DNA of 64,000 nt from assembly GCF_003387075.1 (NCBI RefSeq), contig NZ_QUMQ01000001.1:7874001-7938000 (forward strand), read 5' to 3'. Shown here piece after piece: positions 44,473 to 52,842 of this stretch. This stretch comes from Asanoa ferruginea (lineage in GTDB: Bacteria > Actinomycetota > Actinomycetes > Mycobacteriales > Micromonosporaceae). A program made the position numbers and the translations under genes. Numbering within the stretch: position 1 is the stretch's first letter; the number at the start of each line of letters is the position of its first letter. A model generated the notes under the pieces. The model was not told the DNA's origin. It searched no databases and saw only the letters and a program-made list of their open reading frames with translations.

Positions 44473-45243
44473 CTAGGATGAAACCGCCGTCGGGCGAAGG
44501 AACTGCGCGCGCCAGCGGAAGATCGGGGCGTCGCCGTCGCGTAGCTCTTCGATACTGGTCGGCGCCAGGTCGCCGACCGCGAACGCGTCGATCTCCGGTC
44601 GGGTCAGCGGCCACGGTGGGCCTTCATACACCGTCGACGGGTCGCGACCGGCCGCGATGACCAGCAGCGTCCCGCCCCGCGCCACGAACCGTCCGATCTG
44701 GACGATCGCCGACCGGCGGGGTGGGTCAGGGAGCGCCTGCACGGTCATGCTCTCGACCACCAGGTCGAACGCCCCGATCCACTCCCCCGGCGGGTCGAAC
44801 AGATCGGCCGCGACGTAGCGCACCGGCGAGCCGGGATGCCGCCGACGGGCCGACTCGATGGCGGTCTCAGAGATGTCGAACGCGACCACGTCGAACCCCA
44901 GCCCCGCCACGAACTCCGCGTCACGGCCCAGCCCGGCGCCGACGACGAGCGCACGCCGCCCGTCGCCAGCCACCGCGGACGCCGCCGGCCGGTCACCGCC
45001 ACGCACGGCGGACCCCGCCGAACGGTCACCACCAGGCACGGCGGACCCCGCCGGCCGCTCGTCGCCGGCCGTCAAAGACCGCGCCGCCCATTCGGCGAGC
45101 AAACTGTGTGGCGCCTCCCGGTCCCACGGCACGACGGCCTCGCCGTTGGCCGCGGCCGCGTAGAGGCGCTCGAACCAGGCCGTCGCATCACCCTCGGCGA
45201 TCGCCCGATGGGCCAGTTCCCGGGTGTAGGCCTCTGCGTCCAT
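44473..45243 (-). CDS. SAM-dependent methyltransferase with inserted 11-residue repeats
   Basis: This is a 256-residue class I methyltransferase. Motif I is ALVVGAGLGRDAEF near residue 110, followed by VVAFDISETAIESARRR and the post-motif region FDLVVESMTVQAL. Just before motif I three 11-residue units are inserted, GDERPAGSAVPG, GDRSAGSAVRG and GDRPAASAVAG, in a place where homologues have a short turn. The ATG at 45243 (MDAEAYTRE) or 45252 may be the start. It follows the DUF1801 gene on the same strand by about 10 bp. The substrate is unknown; the family resembles thiopurine-type and UbiE-like enzymes. Confidence 0.82.
   Translation of the reverse strand: MDAEAYTRELAHRAIAEGDATAWFERLYAAAANGEAVVPWDREAPHSLLAEWAARSLTAGDERPAGSAVPGGDRSAGSAVRGGDRPAASAVAGDGRRALVVGAGLGRDAEFVAGLGFDVVAFDISETAIESARRRHPGSPVRYVAADLFDPPGEWIGAFDLVVESMTVQALPDPPRRSAIVQIGRFVARGGTLLVIAAGRDPSTVYEGPPWPLTRPEIDAFAVGDLAPTSIEELRDGDAPIFRWRAQFLRPTAVSS
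44971..45069. repeat. 33-bp minisatellite inside the methyltransferase gene
   Basis: Three units start at 44971, 45004 and 45037 (period 33 bp), each near CACGGCGGACCCCGCCGG. They encode the 11-residue insert before motif I. The phosphatase gene just downstream carries an independent in-frame 60-bp array. Confidence 0.75.
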
Positions 45244-45253
45244 CCTGATCATT

Positions 45254-45601
45254 CTACTGCGCGTCCAGCGCCACGGCCTGCCGCACATAATCAACCAGCC
45301 GCGCGTCCTCCACATCGGACACGGTCTTGAGCTTCACGTGCCGCGTCGTCTTGCCCACCCCGTCCAACAGCCCATGCGGGTCCTTGAACTCGGCACCCCG
45401 AGCGAACGCGAGCGTGATGTGCGTCTTGCTCCGGCTGATGATGGCGATCATCTTCTTGCCCTCCCACGCCGGGGAGCCGCGGCTGATCACTTCGTGCGCG
45501 CCTGGGGCGTGCGCGGCCATCAGCGCCCGCACCGCCCCCACGATCGAGGACTGCGGCTCGGTGAGGTGGCGGGTGACGTACTCGTCGATGTCCTTTATGA
45601 T
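45254..45601 (-). CDS. DUF1801-family protein, apparent ATC start
   Basis: This is an about 115-residue protein of the DUF1801 (YdhG-like) fold: DIDEYVTRHLTEPQSSIVGA, HEVISRGSPAWEGKKMIAII, HITLAFARGAEFKDP. The homologous region begins at KDIDEY, but no ATG, GTG or TTG lies there. The codon after GAGG-GAGAG is ATC (45601), then ATA (45598). The nearest upstream GTG is 14 codons before the ATC, inside the end of the serine hydrolase gene. I therefore mark the ATC as the likely start. It precedes the methyltransferase gene. Function unknown; the fold is thought to bind iron or small ligands in some members. Confidence 0.7.
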   Translation of the reverse strand: MIKDIDEYVTRHLTEPQSSIVGAVRALMAAHAPGAHEVISRGSPAWEGKKMIAIISRSKTHITLAFARGAEFKDPHGLLDGVGKTTRHVKLKTVSDVEDARLVDYVRQAVALDAQ

Positions 45602-45608
45602 CTCTCCC

Positions 45609-46730
45609 TCAGAGGTTCGCGGCGACGACGGCGCTGACCGCACCGAATGTCGCGTAGTCGCCGGCGGTGACCCGGTTCTTCGCGACCGCGACGACCACGC
45701 CGGTCGCCGGGTCGGCATAGGCCGCGGTGCCGCTGCTGCCCGCCATGCCGAACAGCGTCGCGCTGCCCAACGCACCCTGGAACCCGAGGTCGAACCCGAG
45801 CCCGCGGCGGGCGGGGAACCCGATCACCGCGTCGGTCCCGCTGGCGGCCACCGTGGTCACCTCCCGCAGCCGCGATGGCGAGAGCAACCGCACGCCGTCG
45901 ACCGGGCCCAGCAGGGCCGCATACATCCGGGCGATGGCCCGCGCCGACATGACCCCGCCGGCCGGAATGTCAGCGGTGAGCACGTCGCGCCGGTTGCAGT
46001 AGGCCGCGTCCGGCATCGCGCCCAGCGGCGCCGCGGTCCAGCCGTCGAGCACCCGGAAGAACGGGACGGTCTCGGCCATCGACGCGGCCATGTCCGGGGT
46101 GATCGTCATGCCCGCGGCGTCTTCGTGCCGGGCGACCCGATCAAGATCATCCTGGGGTACGCCGAAAAAGAGCTCCCGCCCCACCCCCAGCGGCTCGGCG
46201 ACCCGCTCCCGCAGCACCGTCGAGATCGTCTTCCCGGTCGCCCGGCGGACGATCTCGCCGAGGATGAACCCGAACGTGTGCGGGTGATAGCCGGTCCGCG
46301 TCCCGGGCTCCCACCACGGCGTGGCACCCGCGATGAGCGCGCACATCCGGTCCCAGTCGCACAGGTCCTCGGGCGTCGTGTCCACCGGCACCGCCGGCAC
46401 ACCAACCGAGTGCGTGAGCGCGTCGCGCAGCGTCGCCCGGTCCTTCCCGTTGACGCCGAACTCGGGCCACACGTCGACGATCGGCAGGTCATAGGTGAGC
46501 ACGTCGTCTGAGACGAGCGTGTGCAGCACCGTCGAGGTGACGCCCTTGCCGGTCGAGGTCACATGGAACAGCGTGTCCGCGGTGACCGGCCGCCCCGCGT
46601 CGGCTTCGCCGGCGGCCACGTCGACGATCTGCTCGCCGTGGCGATACACGGCGACCTGCACGCCGCGCTCGGCACCGTCGTCGACCAGCCGCTCGACGAC
46701 CTCGGCCACCTGCCGTTCGATGTCGCTCAT
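45609..46730 (-). CDS. Serine hydrolase, beta-lactamase (class C) family
   Basis: This is a 373-residue protein. The active-site SxxK is STGK in LFHVTSTGKGVTS near residue 58. The second motif region is TRTGYHPHTFGFILGE near 145, where Tyr is the base, and GMAGSSGTAAYAD near 340 takes the KTG-like place. There is no signal peptide, so it is cytoplasmic and more like an esterase (EstB/LpqK-type) than a true beta-lactamase. The ATG at 46730 is weakly preceded by CAGGGTG. It leads a short run with the DUF1801 and methyltransferase genes and is divergent from the large AfsR-type gene. Confidence 0.9.
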   Translation of the reverse strand: MSDIERQVAEVVERLVDDGAERGVQVAVYRHGEQIVDVAAGEADAGRPVTADTLFHVTSTGKGVTSTVLHTLVSDDVLTYDLPIVDVWPEFGVNGKDRATLRDALTHSVGVPAVPVDTTPEDLCDWDRMCALIAGATPWWEPGTRTGYHPHTFGFILGEIVRRATGKTISTVLRERVAEPLGVGRELFFGVPQDDLDRVARHEDAAGMTITPDMAASMAETVPFFRVLDGWTAAPLGAMPDAAYCNRRDVLTADIPAGGVMSARAIARMYAALLGPVDGVRLLSPSRLREVTTVAASGTDAVIGFPARRGLGFDLGFQGALGSATLFGMAGSSGTAAYADPATGVVVAVAKNRVTAGDYATFGAVSAVVAANL

Positions 46731-46847
46731 CGCACCCTGACCCCTCGTGTGTGGGGCGGCGTATCCGCCCCGCTCGCACACCATCCTGCGGACGCCGATT
46801 ACGGAATCCTTACGGCCGCGCGAGCCGGCGGGATTAGGGTGGCGGGC

Positions 46848-49800
46848 ATGCGTTTCGGGGTGCTCGGGCCGCTCGCGGTGTGGACCGCGGACGGGGCTAC
46901 GGTGCCCATTCCCGGCACGAAGGTACGAGCGTTGCTCGCGGCCCTCCTCGCACGGGAAGGCCAGCCGGCCTCGGCCGACCGGCTCGTCGACGACATCTGG
47001 GGTGATGCCCCGCCCGGCAACCCGGCCGCCGCGCTCGCGGTCAAGGTCTCGCAGCTCCGCCGGGCCCTCGACGACGCCGAACCGGGCGCCCGGGCGCTGG
47101 TCGAGTCCGGGCCGGCCGGCTATCTGCTGCGTACCCGGGCGGTCGACGCCGTCGAGTTCGACCAGTTGCTGACCCGCGCGGGTGACGACGGCTCGCCGGC
47201 GGGCCGGGCCGCGCTGCTCGACGACGCGCTCGCGCTGTGGCGGGGCGACGCCTACGCCGGCTTCCGCGACGCGGAGTTCGCGCGGGCCGACGTGCTGCGC
47301 CTCGACGAGCGGCGACTGTCGGCCCTCGACGACCGCGCCGAGGCCCACCTCGCGCTCGGCCGACACTCCACAGTGGCCGGCGAGCTGGCCGATCTGGTCG
47401 CCCGGCAGCCGCTGCGGGAGCGTACCCGGGCGTTGCGCATGGTGGCCCTCTACCGGTCGGGGCGGCAGGCCGAGGCCCTGGACAGCTACGCCGACCTGCG
47501 GCACCAGCTCGCCGAGCAGCTCGGCCTCGACCCCTCGCCCGAGCTGGCCGCGCTGCACCAGGCGATCCTGACCCAGGACCCGAGCCTCGACCGGCCCCCG
47601 CCGGAGAAGGCCGGCACCCGGCCGCCGACCAGCAACCTGCCCGCCGCGCTCGGCGACCTGTTCGGCCGCGACGAGGCGGTGGCCGAGCTGACCGCGCTGC
47701 TCGGCAAGCACCGGCTGCTGTCGCTGACCGGCACCGGCGGCGTCGGCAAGACGCGGCTCGCGGTCGAGGTGGCGTGCGCGGCCCGCCCGACGTTCCCCGA
47801 CGGCGCCTGGCTGGTCGAGCTGGCCGGCGTCGAGGGCGGCGCCGACGAGGTCGCCGACACCGTGATGGGCACGCTCGGCCTGCGCGACGCGACCGGGACC
47901 GACCCCCTTCTCGCCGCCCTGCGGGCCCGGAAAATGCTGCTCGTCCTCGACAACTGCGAGCACCTCGTCGAGCCCGTCGCGGAGCTCACGGCCCGGCTGC
48001 TGCGCGCGGCGCCGGAGCTGACGGTGCTCGCCACGAGTCGCGAGTCGCTGGGGCTGGTCGGCGAGGTCGTCTGGCCCGTACCTCCGCTGGCTCTTCCAGA
48101 CGCCGTCGAGCTCTTCGTGGCCCGCGCCGCCGCGGCCGCCCGGGGCTTCGAGCCCGACCCGGAGCAGGTGGCCCTGCTCTGCCAGCGCCTCGACGGCATC
48201 CCGCTCGCCCTCGAACTGGCCGCGACCCGGGTGCGCGGGCTCGGGCTCGACCGCCTCGTCGCGGGCCTCGACGACCGTTTCCGGCTGCTCGCCGCCGGCC
48301 AGCGCGGCGCACCAGCACGCCAGCAGACGCTGCTGGCCACGATCGACTGGAGCTGGCGGCTGCTGACCGCGCCGGAGCGGATCGCGCTGCGCCGGCTGGC
48401 CGTACACGCCGATGGTTGCACCCTCGACGCGGCCGAGGCGGTCTGCGCGGTGGGCGACGTGGTCCGCGCCGACGTTCCCGAACTGCTGGCCCGACTGGTC
48501 GACCGCTCGCTGGTGGTGCGCACCGCCGGCCCGCCCCGCTACCGCCTGCTCGAGTCGGTGTCGGCCTTCTGCCTCGACCAGCTGCGCGACGCCGGCGACC
48601 TGGCCGCGACGCGGCAGCGGCACCGGCGCTATTACACCGCGCTGGCCGAACGGGCCGAAACCCGGCTGCGCGGCCCCGACCAGGCGCACTGGCTGCGCGT
48701 CCTCGACGCCGAGTCGGCCAACCTGCGCGCCGCCTTCGACCCCGCACACGACCCAGCGCTGGCGACCCGCCTGGTCGAGGCCCTGGCCTGGTACTGGTTC
48801 CTGCGCGGCCGCCTGGGCGAGGCCCGCCGCTCGCTCCAGGCCGCGCCGGCCAGCCCTCGCGCGACAGCCTGGCTGACCGCTTTCGCCTTCCTGCTCGGCG
48901 ACGTCGCCGACTGGCCGTCCCGGCACGCCGCCGCGATCGCCGGCCTCGACGACCCGACCCGGGCGGAGTGGTTCCTGGCCTACGCGGAGATCGACCTGGG
49001 CGACGTCGCCGCGACCGAGACGCTGGTCGCCTCGCTCCTGACGCGTTTCACGGCTGAAGGCGACCAATGGGGTACGGCCGCCACCCTCACGCTTGCCGCC
49101 AAGCTCGCCCACATCCGGGGCGACGCCGCCGCCCTGGGCCGCGACGCCGACCGCAGCGCGGCGATGTTCCGCGAGTTGGGCGACCGCTGGGGTCTGCTCC
49201 AGGCGACGGAGTGGCTCGCCGCCCACGCGGCCCTGACCGGCGACCACGCGGCCGCGGAAAGCCTGCACACGGAGGGCCTCGAGGTGGCCCGCGAGCTGAG
49301 CCTGTGGGCCGACGTATCCGGCCGCCTCGGCTGGCTGGGCTGGCTCGCGATGGAGCAGGGCGACTATGTCGCGGCCCGCGAGCGCTGCACCGAGGCGCTG
49401 GCCCTGGCCGAGGAGCAGGGCGCCCCTCTGTTGGCCGTGTTCGCCACCATGGGCCTGGCATTCGCGGCCCGCCGCGCCGGGGATCTCGACGCCGCGGCGA
49501 ACCATCTCGGCTGGCTGCTCGAGACGGCGGGCCGCAACGACGCGGAGAGTGGGCAGGCGCTCTATCTGCCGAGCGTTCTGGTCGAACTCGGGTACGTCGC
49601 CATCGAACGCGGCGATGCGGCGACCGCGTGGCGCCACCACCTCGACGCGTTGGCCGCGGCCCGCACGCTGGGCGCTACCCGTGATGTGGCGCTGGCCCTG
49701 AGCGGGCTGGCCGCTGTCGCGGCCGCCGATGGGCGGTTCATCGAGGCCGCCCAGCTGCTCGGCACCGCCGCCGCGACGCGCGAGCCGACGGGCACGCCAC

Positions 49801-49928
49801 ATGGTCCGGCCGAACTCGCCGACCTCGCCCGCACCGAGGCCGCGGCCCGTGGCGCCCTGGGGCCGGCCTTCGACGCCGCCTACGCGGCGGGTAGCGCCGC
49901 GGATCCCGACGTCATCGCCCGCCGATAG
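46848..49928 (+). CDS. AfsR/SARP-type regulator with NB-ARC and TPR domains
   Basis: This is a 1026-residue regulator. The N-terminal winged helix (MRFGVLGPLAVWTADGATVP, VSQLRRALDDAEPGA) leads into the BTAD to about residue 245. The NB-ARC ATPase (about 265-560) has GTGGVGKTRLAVEV, KMLLVLDNCEHLVE and GIPLALELAA. The rest is TPR-like helices (VARELSLWADVSGRLG, DYVAARERCTEALAL). It has the architecture of AfsR but lacks obvious target clues. It is divergent from the serine hydrolase gene by 117 bp and followed by a long palindrome. The frameshifted gene at 12203-15190 begins with almost the same text. Confidence 0.92.
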   Translation: MRFGVLGPLAVWTADGATVPIPGTKVRALLAALLAREGQPASADRLVDDIWGDAPPGNPAAALAVKVSQLRRALDDAEPGARALVESGPAGYLLRTRAVDAVEFDQLLTRAGDDGSPAGRAALLDDALALWRGDAYAGFRDAEFARADVLRLDERRLSALDDRAEAHLALGRHSTVAGELADLVARQPLRERTRALRMVALYRSGRQAEALDSYADLRHQLAEQLGLDPSPELAALHQAILTQDPSLDRPPPEKAGTRPPTSNLPAALGDLFGRDEAVAELTALLGKHRLLSLTGTGGVGKTRLAVEVACAARPTFPDGAWLVELAGVEGGADEVADTVMGTLGLRDATGTDPLLAALRARKMLLVLDNCEHLVEPVAELTARLLRAAPELTVLATSRESLGLVGEVVWPVPPLALPDAVELFVARAAAAARGFEPDPEQVALLCQRLDGIPLALELAATRVRGLGLDRLVAGLDDRFRLLAAGQRGAPARQQTLLATIDWSWRLLTAPERIALRRLAVHADGCTLDAAEAVCAVGDVVRADVPELLARLVDRSLVVRTAGPPRYRLLESVSAFCLDQLRDAGDLAATRQRHRRYYTALAERAETRLRGPDQAHWLRVLDAESANLRAAFDPAHDPALATRLVEALAWYWFLRGRLGEARRSLQAAPASPRATAWLTAFAFLLGDVADWPSRHAAAIAGLDDPTRAEWFLAYAEIDLGDVAATETLVASLLTRFTAEGDQWGTAATLTLAAKLAHIRGDAAALGRDADRSAAMFRELGDRWGLLQATEWLAAHAALTGDHAAAESLHTEGLEVARELSLWADVSGRLGWLGWLAMEQGDYVAARERCTEALALAEEQGAPLLAVFATMGLAFAARRAGDLDAAANHLGWLLETAGRNDAESGQALYLPSVLVELGYVAIERGDAATAWRHHLDALAAARTLGATRDVALALSGLAAVAAADGRFIEAAQLLGTAAATREPTGTPHGPAELADLARTEAAARGALGPAFDAAYAAGSAADPDVIARR

Positions 49929-49986
49929 CCCCGGCGGATTTACCTAGATCTTTCGACACGCCAGCCGGACGCCACGCCGGCACTCC

Positions 49987-50051
49987 TTGCTCTGCACCCC
50001 TATAGGCACCACCTCTAACCGTTAGGCGGTGCCCATAGGGGTGCAGAGCAA
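49987..50051. repeat. 65-bp near-perfect palindrome
   Basis: The outer arms TTGCTCTGCACCCCTAT (49987-50003) and its exact complement (50035-50051) continue inward to a 28-bp stem with two mismatches. The loop region centres at 50019. No T-run follows. It lies in the 268-bp spacer between the AfsR-like gene and the next SDR gene, 146 bp before the latter. Confidence 0.8.
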
Positions 50052-50196
50052 AGTCTCTCGACAAGGGCCGCCGACCTGCAAGGACAGGATTGATCAAGCC
50101 CGGCATTCTGGACTTGCCGGTCCAGTTTTTTCGCGTCACCGTTCCAACCGGCGTCGGGCGCGGAGCCCGACCGTTCCGGACGAACGGGGAAGAGAC

Positions 50197-50970
50197 ATGG
50201 ATCTGCGGCTCAGCGGTAAGCGGGCGTTGGTCACGGGTGCGAGCGCCGGCCTCGGTGCCGAGATCGCGGCGACCCTCGCGCAGGAAGGTGCCGCCGTGAT
50301 CGTGCACGGCCGTGATCGGGCCCGCACCGAGCAGGTCGCGCGGGTCGTCGACGGGCAGGCCGTCATCGGGGACCTCGCCACCGACGACGGCGCCGCCGCA
50401 GTGGCCGCTGCGGCCGGAGAGGTCGACATCCTGGTCAACAACGCCGGCTTCTACGATCCCGCGACCGGGTGGGCAGATGCCGACGCCGGCGCGTGGGCCG
50501 AGATCTACAACGTCAACGTGCTCAGCTCCGTGCGGCTGATCCAGAAGTTGGTTCCCGCCATGCGGGCCAAGGGATGGGGCCGGGTCATCCAGATCAGCAG
50601 CGTCACCGGTGAGATGCCTGCCGCGGCGCAACCGCACTACGCCGCCAGCAACGCCGCGCGGCTCAATCTTGCCCGTTCGCTCGCCCGCGACCTCAAGCAC
50701 ACCGGGGTGACCTCCAACGCGATCGCCGCCGGCGGGATTCTCGTGACGACCACGCGTGACTACCTGATGGGTCTCGCCAGCGCCAACGGGTGGGGCGACA
50801 CCTGGGAAGAGGTCGAGCGCAACGCGGCGCCGATTCGGGCCGGCAACGACGTCGGGCGCATCGGTCGGCCCCGCGAGTACGCCGATCTGGTCGCCTACCT
50901 CGCCAGTCCGATCGCCGACTACATCACCGGCGCGACGATCCGGATGGACGGCGGCCGCTATGACCAGTGA
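50197..50970 (+). CDS. SDR-family oxidoreductase
   Basis: This 257-residue classical SDR has cofactor loop VTGASAGLGAEIA near residues 12-24, LVNNAGFYDP near 83, and catalytic Ser in IQISSVTG. The active-site text is HYAASNAARLNLARSLA near 150: Tyr is present but the Lys four residues on is Asn. The end GRPREYADLVAYLASPIADY and ITGATIRMDGGRY is typical. The replacement of Lys should slow proton relay, so the activity is uncertain. It is monocistronic and tail-to-tail with corA. ATG at 50197 follows GGGGAAGAGAC. Confidence 0.88.
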   Translation: MDLRLSGKRALVTGASAGLGAEIAATLAQEGAAVIVHGRDRARTEQVARVVDGQAVIGDLATDDGAAAVAAAAGEVDILVNNAGFYDPATGWADADAGAWAEIYNVNVLSSVRLIQKLVPAMRAKGWGRVIQISSVTGEMPAAAQPHYAASNAARLNLARSLARDLKHTGVTSNAIAAGGILVTTTRDYLMGLASANGWGDTWEEVERNAAPIRAGNDVGRIGRPREYADLVAYLASPIADYITGATIRMDGGRYDQ

Positions 50971-50973
50971 CGA

Positions 50974-52128
50974 TCACAGCCACCGGCGGCGCTTGAACAC
51001 CAGGTAGAGGGTCAGGGACGTGAGGAGCATCAGCCCGATCGCGTACGGATAGCCGAACCGCCAGTGGAGTTCGGGCATGTGGTCGAAGTTCATGCCGTAC
51101 ACCGTGCCGATCAGGGTTGGTGCGAACAGGATCGCCGCCCATGCGGAGACCTTTTTGATCTCCTCGTTCTGGGTGAAGCTGGCCTCGTTGAGTCGGCGTA
51201 CCTCCTCGTTCTGCGCCTGCGAGACCAGCGTCGCGTTCAGCGTGAGGATGTCGGCCAGGATCTGCCGGAAACCGTCGACGCGCTCGGCCGCCGTGGTGGC
51301 GTGGTCGATCACATCAGCGAGATAGCGGCGCAGCTCCTCGTCGGTGCCGTATTTGTCGAAGCCGGACGCCAGCCCGGCCAGCACGTCGAGCAACGGCCGG
51401 GTGGCCCGCTGGAACTCGATCACCTCGCCGGACAGCGCGTAGATGCGCCGGGACACCTTTGGGTCGCCGCCGAAGACCTGGGTCTCGATCTCGTCGATGT
51501 CGTTCTGGAGGCCGGCGATCACCGGGGCGTAGCCGTCGACGACGGTGTCCAGGATCGCGTACAGGATGGCTTCCGGGCCGCGGCGCAGCAGGTCCGGGTC
51601 GTGTTCCATCCGGTCGCGGGTCGCCGCCAGGTCGGGGGCCTGGCCGTGCCGGACGGTGACCACGAAGTTGGGGCCGACGAACACGTGCAGCTCGCCGAAC
51701 TCGACCTCCTCCGCCTCGTCGAGATAGCGGACCGCGCGCAGCACCACGAACAGCGTGTGCCCGTAGCGTTCGAGCTTCGGTCGCTGGTGCGCGACGATCG
51801 CGTCCTCGACCGCGAGCTCGTGCAGCCCGAACTCCTCCGCGATCTCGAGCAGGCGGGCCTCCGCCGGCCGATACAGCCCGATCCACACCATCGCGTCCGG
51901 CTGTTCGCGCAGCCACTCGTAGGTGGCGGCCAGCGTCGTCGGGCTGTCGACCTTCGCGCCGTCGCGGTAGACCGCGGAGCGGACCAGGCTGGCCTCGGCC
52001 GGCACTTCCACGGAGACGGCCCGCGGGTCCATCGACAGCTCGGGTGCCGCGGCGGGCGGCTGCTGCTCGGATGACCGGCCCCGGACACGCCGATAGGGCC
52101 GGGCCGCCCGCGAACGCCAGTCGCTCAT
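50974..52128 (-). CDS. corA: CorA-family divalent-cation transporter, last gene of the hydrogenase operon
   Basis: This is a 384-residue protein. A large acidic cytoplasmic N-terminal domain (about residues 35-310) leads to two C-terminal membrane helices; the pore signature GMNF lies in VYGMNFDHMPELHWRFGY near 342 and the protein ends in a basic tail KRRRWL. CorA proteins conduct Mg2+, Co2+ or Ni2+. The ATG at 52128 overlaps the DUF6390 stop (ATGA), so it is translated as part of the hydrogenase maturation operon. I infer a role in supplying metal to the nickel enzyme. Housekeeping Mg2+ uptake is the alternative. Confidence 0.92.
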   Translation of the reverse strand: MSDWRSRAARPYRRVRGRSSEQQPPAAAPELSMDPRAVSVEVPAEASLVRSAVYRDGAKVDSPTTLAATYEWLREQPDAMVWIGLYRPAEARLLEIAEEFGLHELAVEDAIVAHQRPKLERYGHTLFVVLRAVRYLDEAEEVEFGELHVFVGPNFVVTVRHGQAPDLAATRDRMEHDPDLLRRGPEAILYAILDTVVDGYAPVIAGLQNDIDEIETQVFGGDPKVSRRIYALSGEVIEFQRATRPLLDVLAGLASGFDKYGTDEELRRYLADVIDHATTAAERVDGFRQILADILTLNATLVSQAQNEEVRRLNEASFTQNEEIKKVSAWAAILFAPTLIGTVYGMNFDHMPELHWRFGYPYAIGLMLLTSLTLYLVFKRRRWL

Positions 52129-52841
52129 GGGTGGTCGCTGGGCACCGCGTGGTAGCGGCTTTCCAGAGCCTCGATGCGGTCCGCCTGGTCGGGCGTGAGC
52201 GTGTCGCAGACCCAGTTCCAGTGCAGCGCCACCCGGTCGCCCGCGCCGAGCCCGCGCAGCAGCGACCATCCTTCGACCGACCACCGCACGGTCTCGCGCC
52301 GCGGCGCGCCCCGGGCCAGGCCCCCACCGGGCGCCGACAGCAGTGGCCGGGACTCGACCGTCGCCGTCTCGCCGGACACGGCCGTCACCACGCCGGTGCG
52401 GATGCGGCACTGGTCGAGCACCGAGAGCGCCTGCGGATGGCCGGTCGCGGCGAGCAGGCCCGACCAGGGGTAGACCTCGAAGACCTGGAACGTGTGGTGT
52501 GGCAGCGCCCGGTCGGCGGCCGACCGCCAGCTTCCGCCGGACTGGCCGGCGAACCGCTCCGACAGGAACGCGACCAACGCGGGCGACGACACCCCGGCGA
52601 GCAGGTCGCCACCGACCCAGTAGGCCTCGACCACCCGCTCGTCGAGTGGGTCGGCGATGCCGGCCGAGGACGCCAGGAACTCCAGGTAGGACCATGCGCC
52701 CTCGAAGCGGCGCGCGCGCCGGGCGATGTCCGCGGTCGCGTCGCCGCGCAGCATCGCCTCGGCACCGGCCGGACCGCAATAACCCAGAGCGTTCGGCGGG
52801 TACGCGTACCGCGCGAACATCAGCGCGCCCTCGGCCGTCAC
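52125..52841 (-). CDS. DUF6390-family hydrogenase-associated protein
   Basis: This is a 238-residue protein beginning with a GTG one base after the hypE stop. The conserved start is MFARYAYPPNALGYCGP, followed by HTFQVFEVYPWSGLLAATG and SLLRGLGAGDRVALHWNWVCD. I recognise it as the type of protein (DUF6390) found in actinobacterial hydrogenase maturation clusters; its function is not known. It contains a conserved-looking Cys in GYCGP and another in WVCD. It is coupled to both hypE and corA. Confidence 0.8.
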   Translation of the reverse strand: MTAEGALMFARYAYPPNALGYCGPAGAEAMLRGDATADIARRARRFEGAWSYLEFLASSAGIADPLDERVVEAYWVGGDLLAGVSSPALVAFLSERFAGQSGGSWRSAADRALPHHTFQVFEVYPWSGLLAATGHPQALSVLDQCRIRTGVVTAVSGETATVESRPLLSAPGGGLARGAPRRETVRWSVEGWSLLRGLGAGDRVALHWNWVCDTLTPDQADRIEALESRYHAVPSDHP

Positions 52842-52842
52842 C

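Noticed and set aside
44971-45069. 33-bp repeats as a CRISPR-like array
   Set aside because: Units are directly adjacent without spacers and lie in frame within a methyltransferase gene.
46731-49802. Minus-strand open frame running about 3 kb upstream of the serine hydrolase, overlapping the AfsR-like gene
   Set aside because: It is the antisense of a well-supported 1026-residue gene in GC-rich DNA, with no recognisable domains beyond the serine hydrolase at its 3' end.
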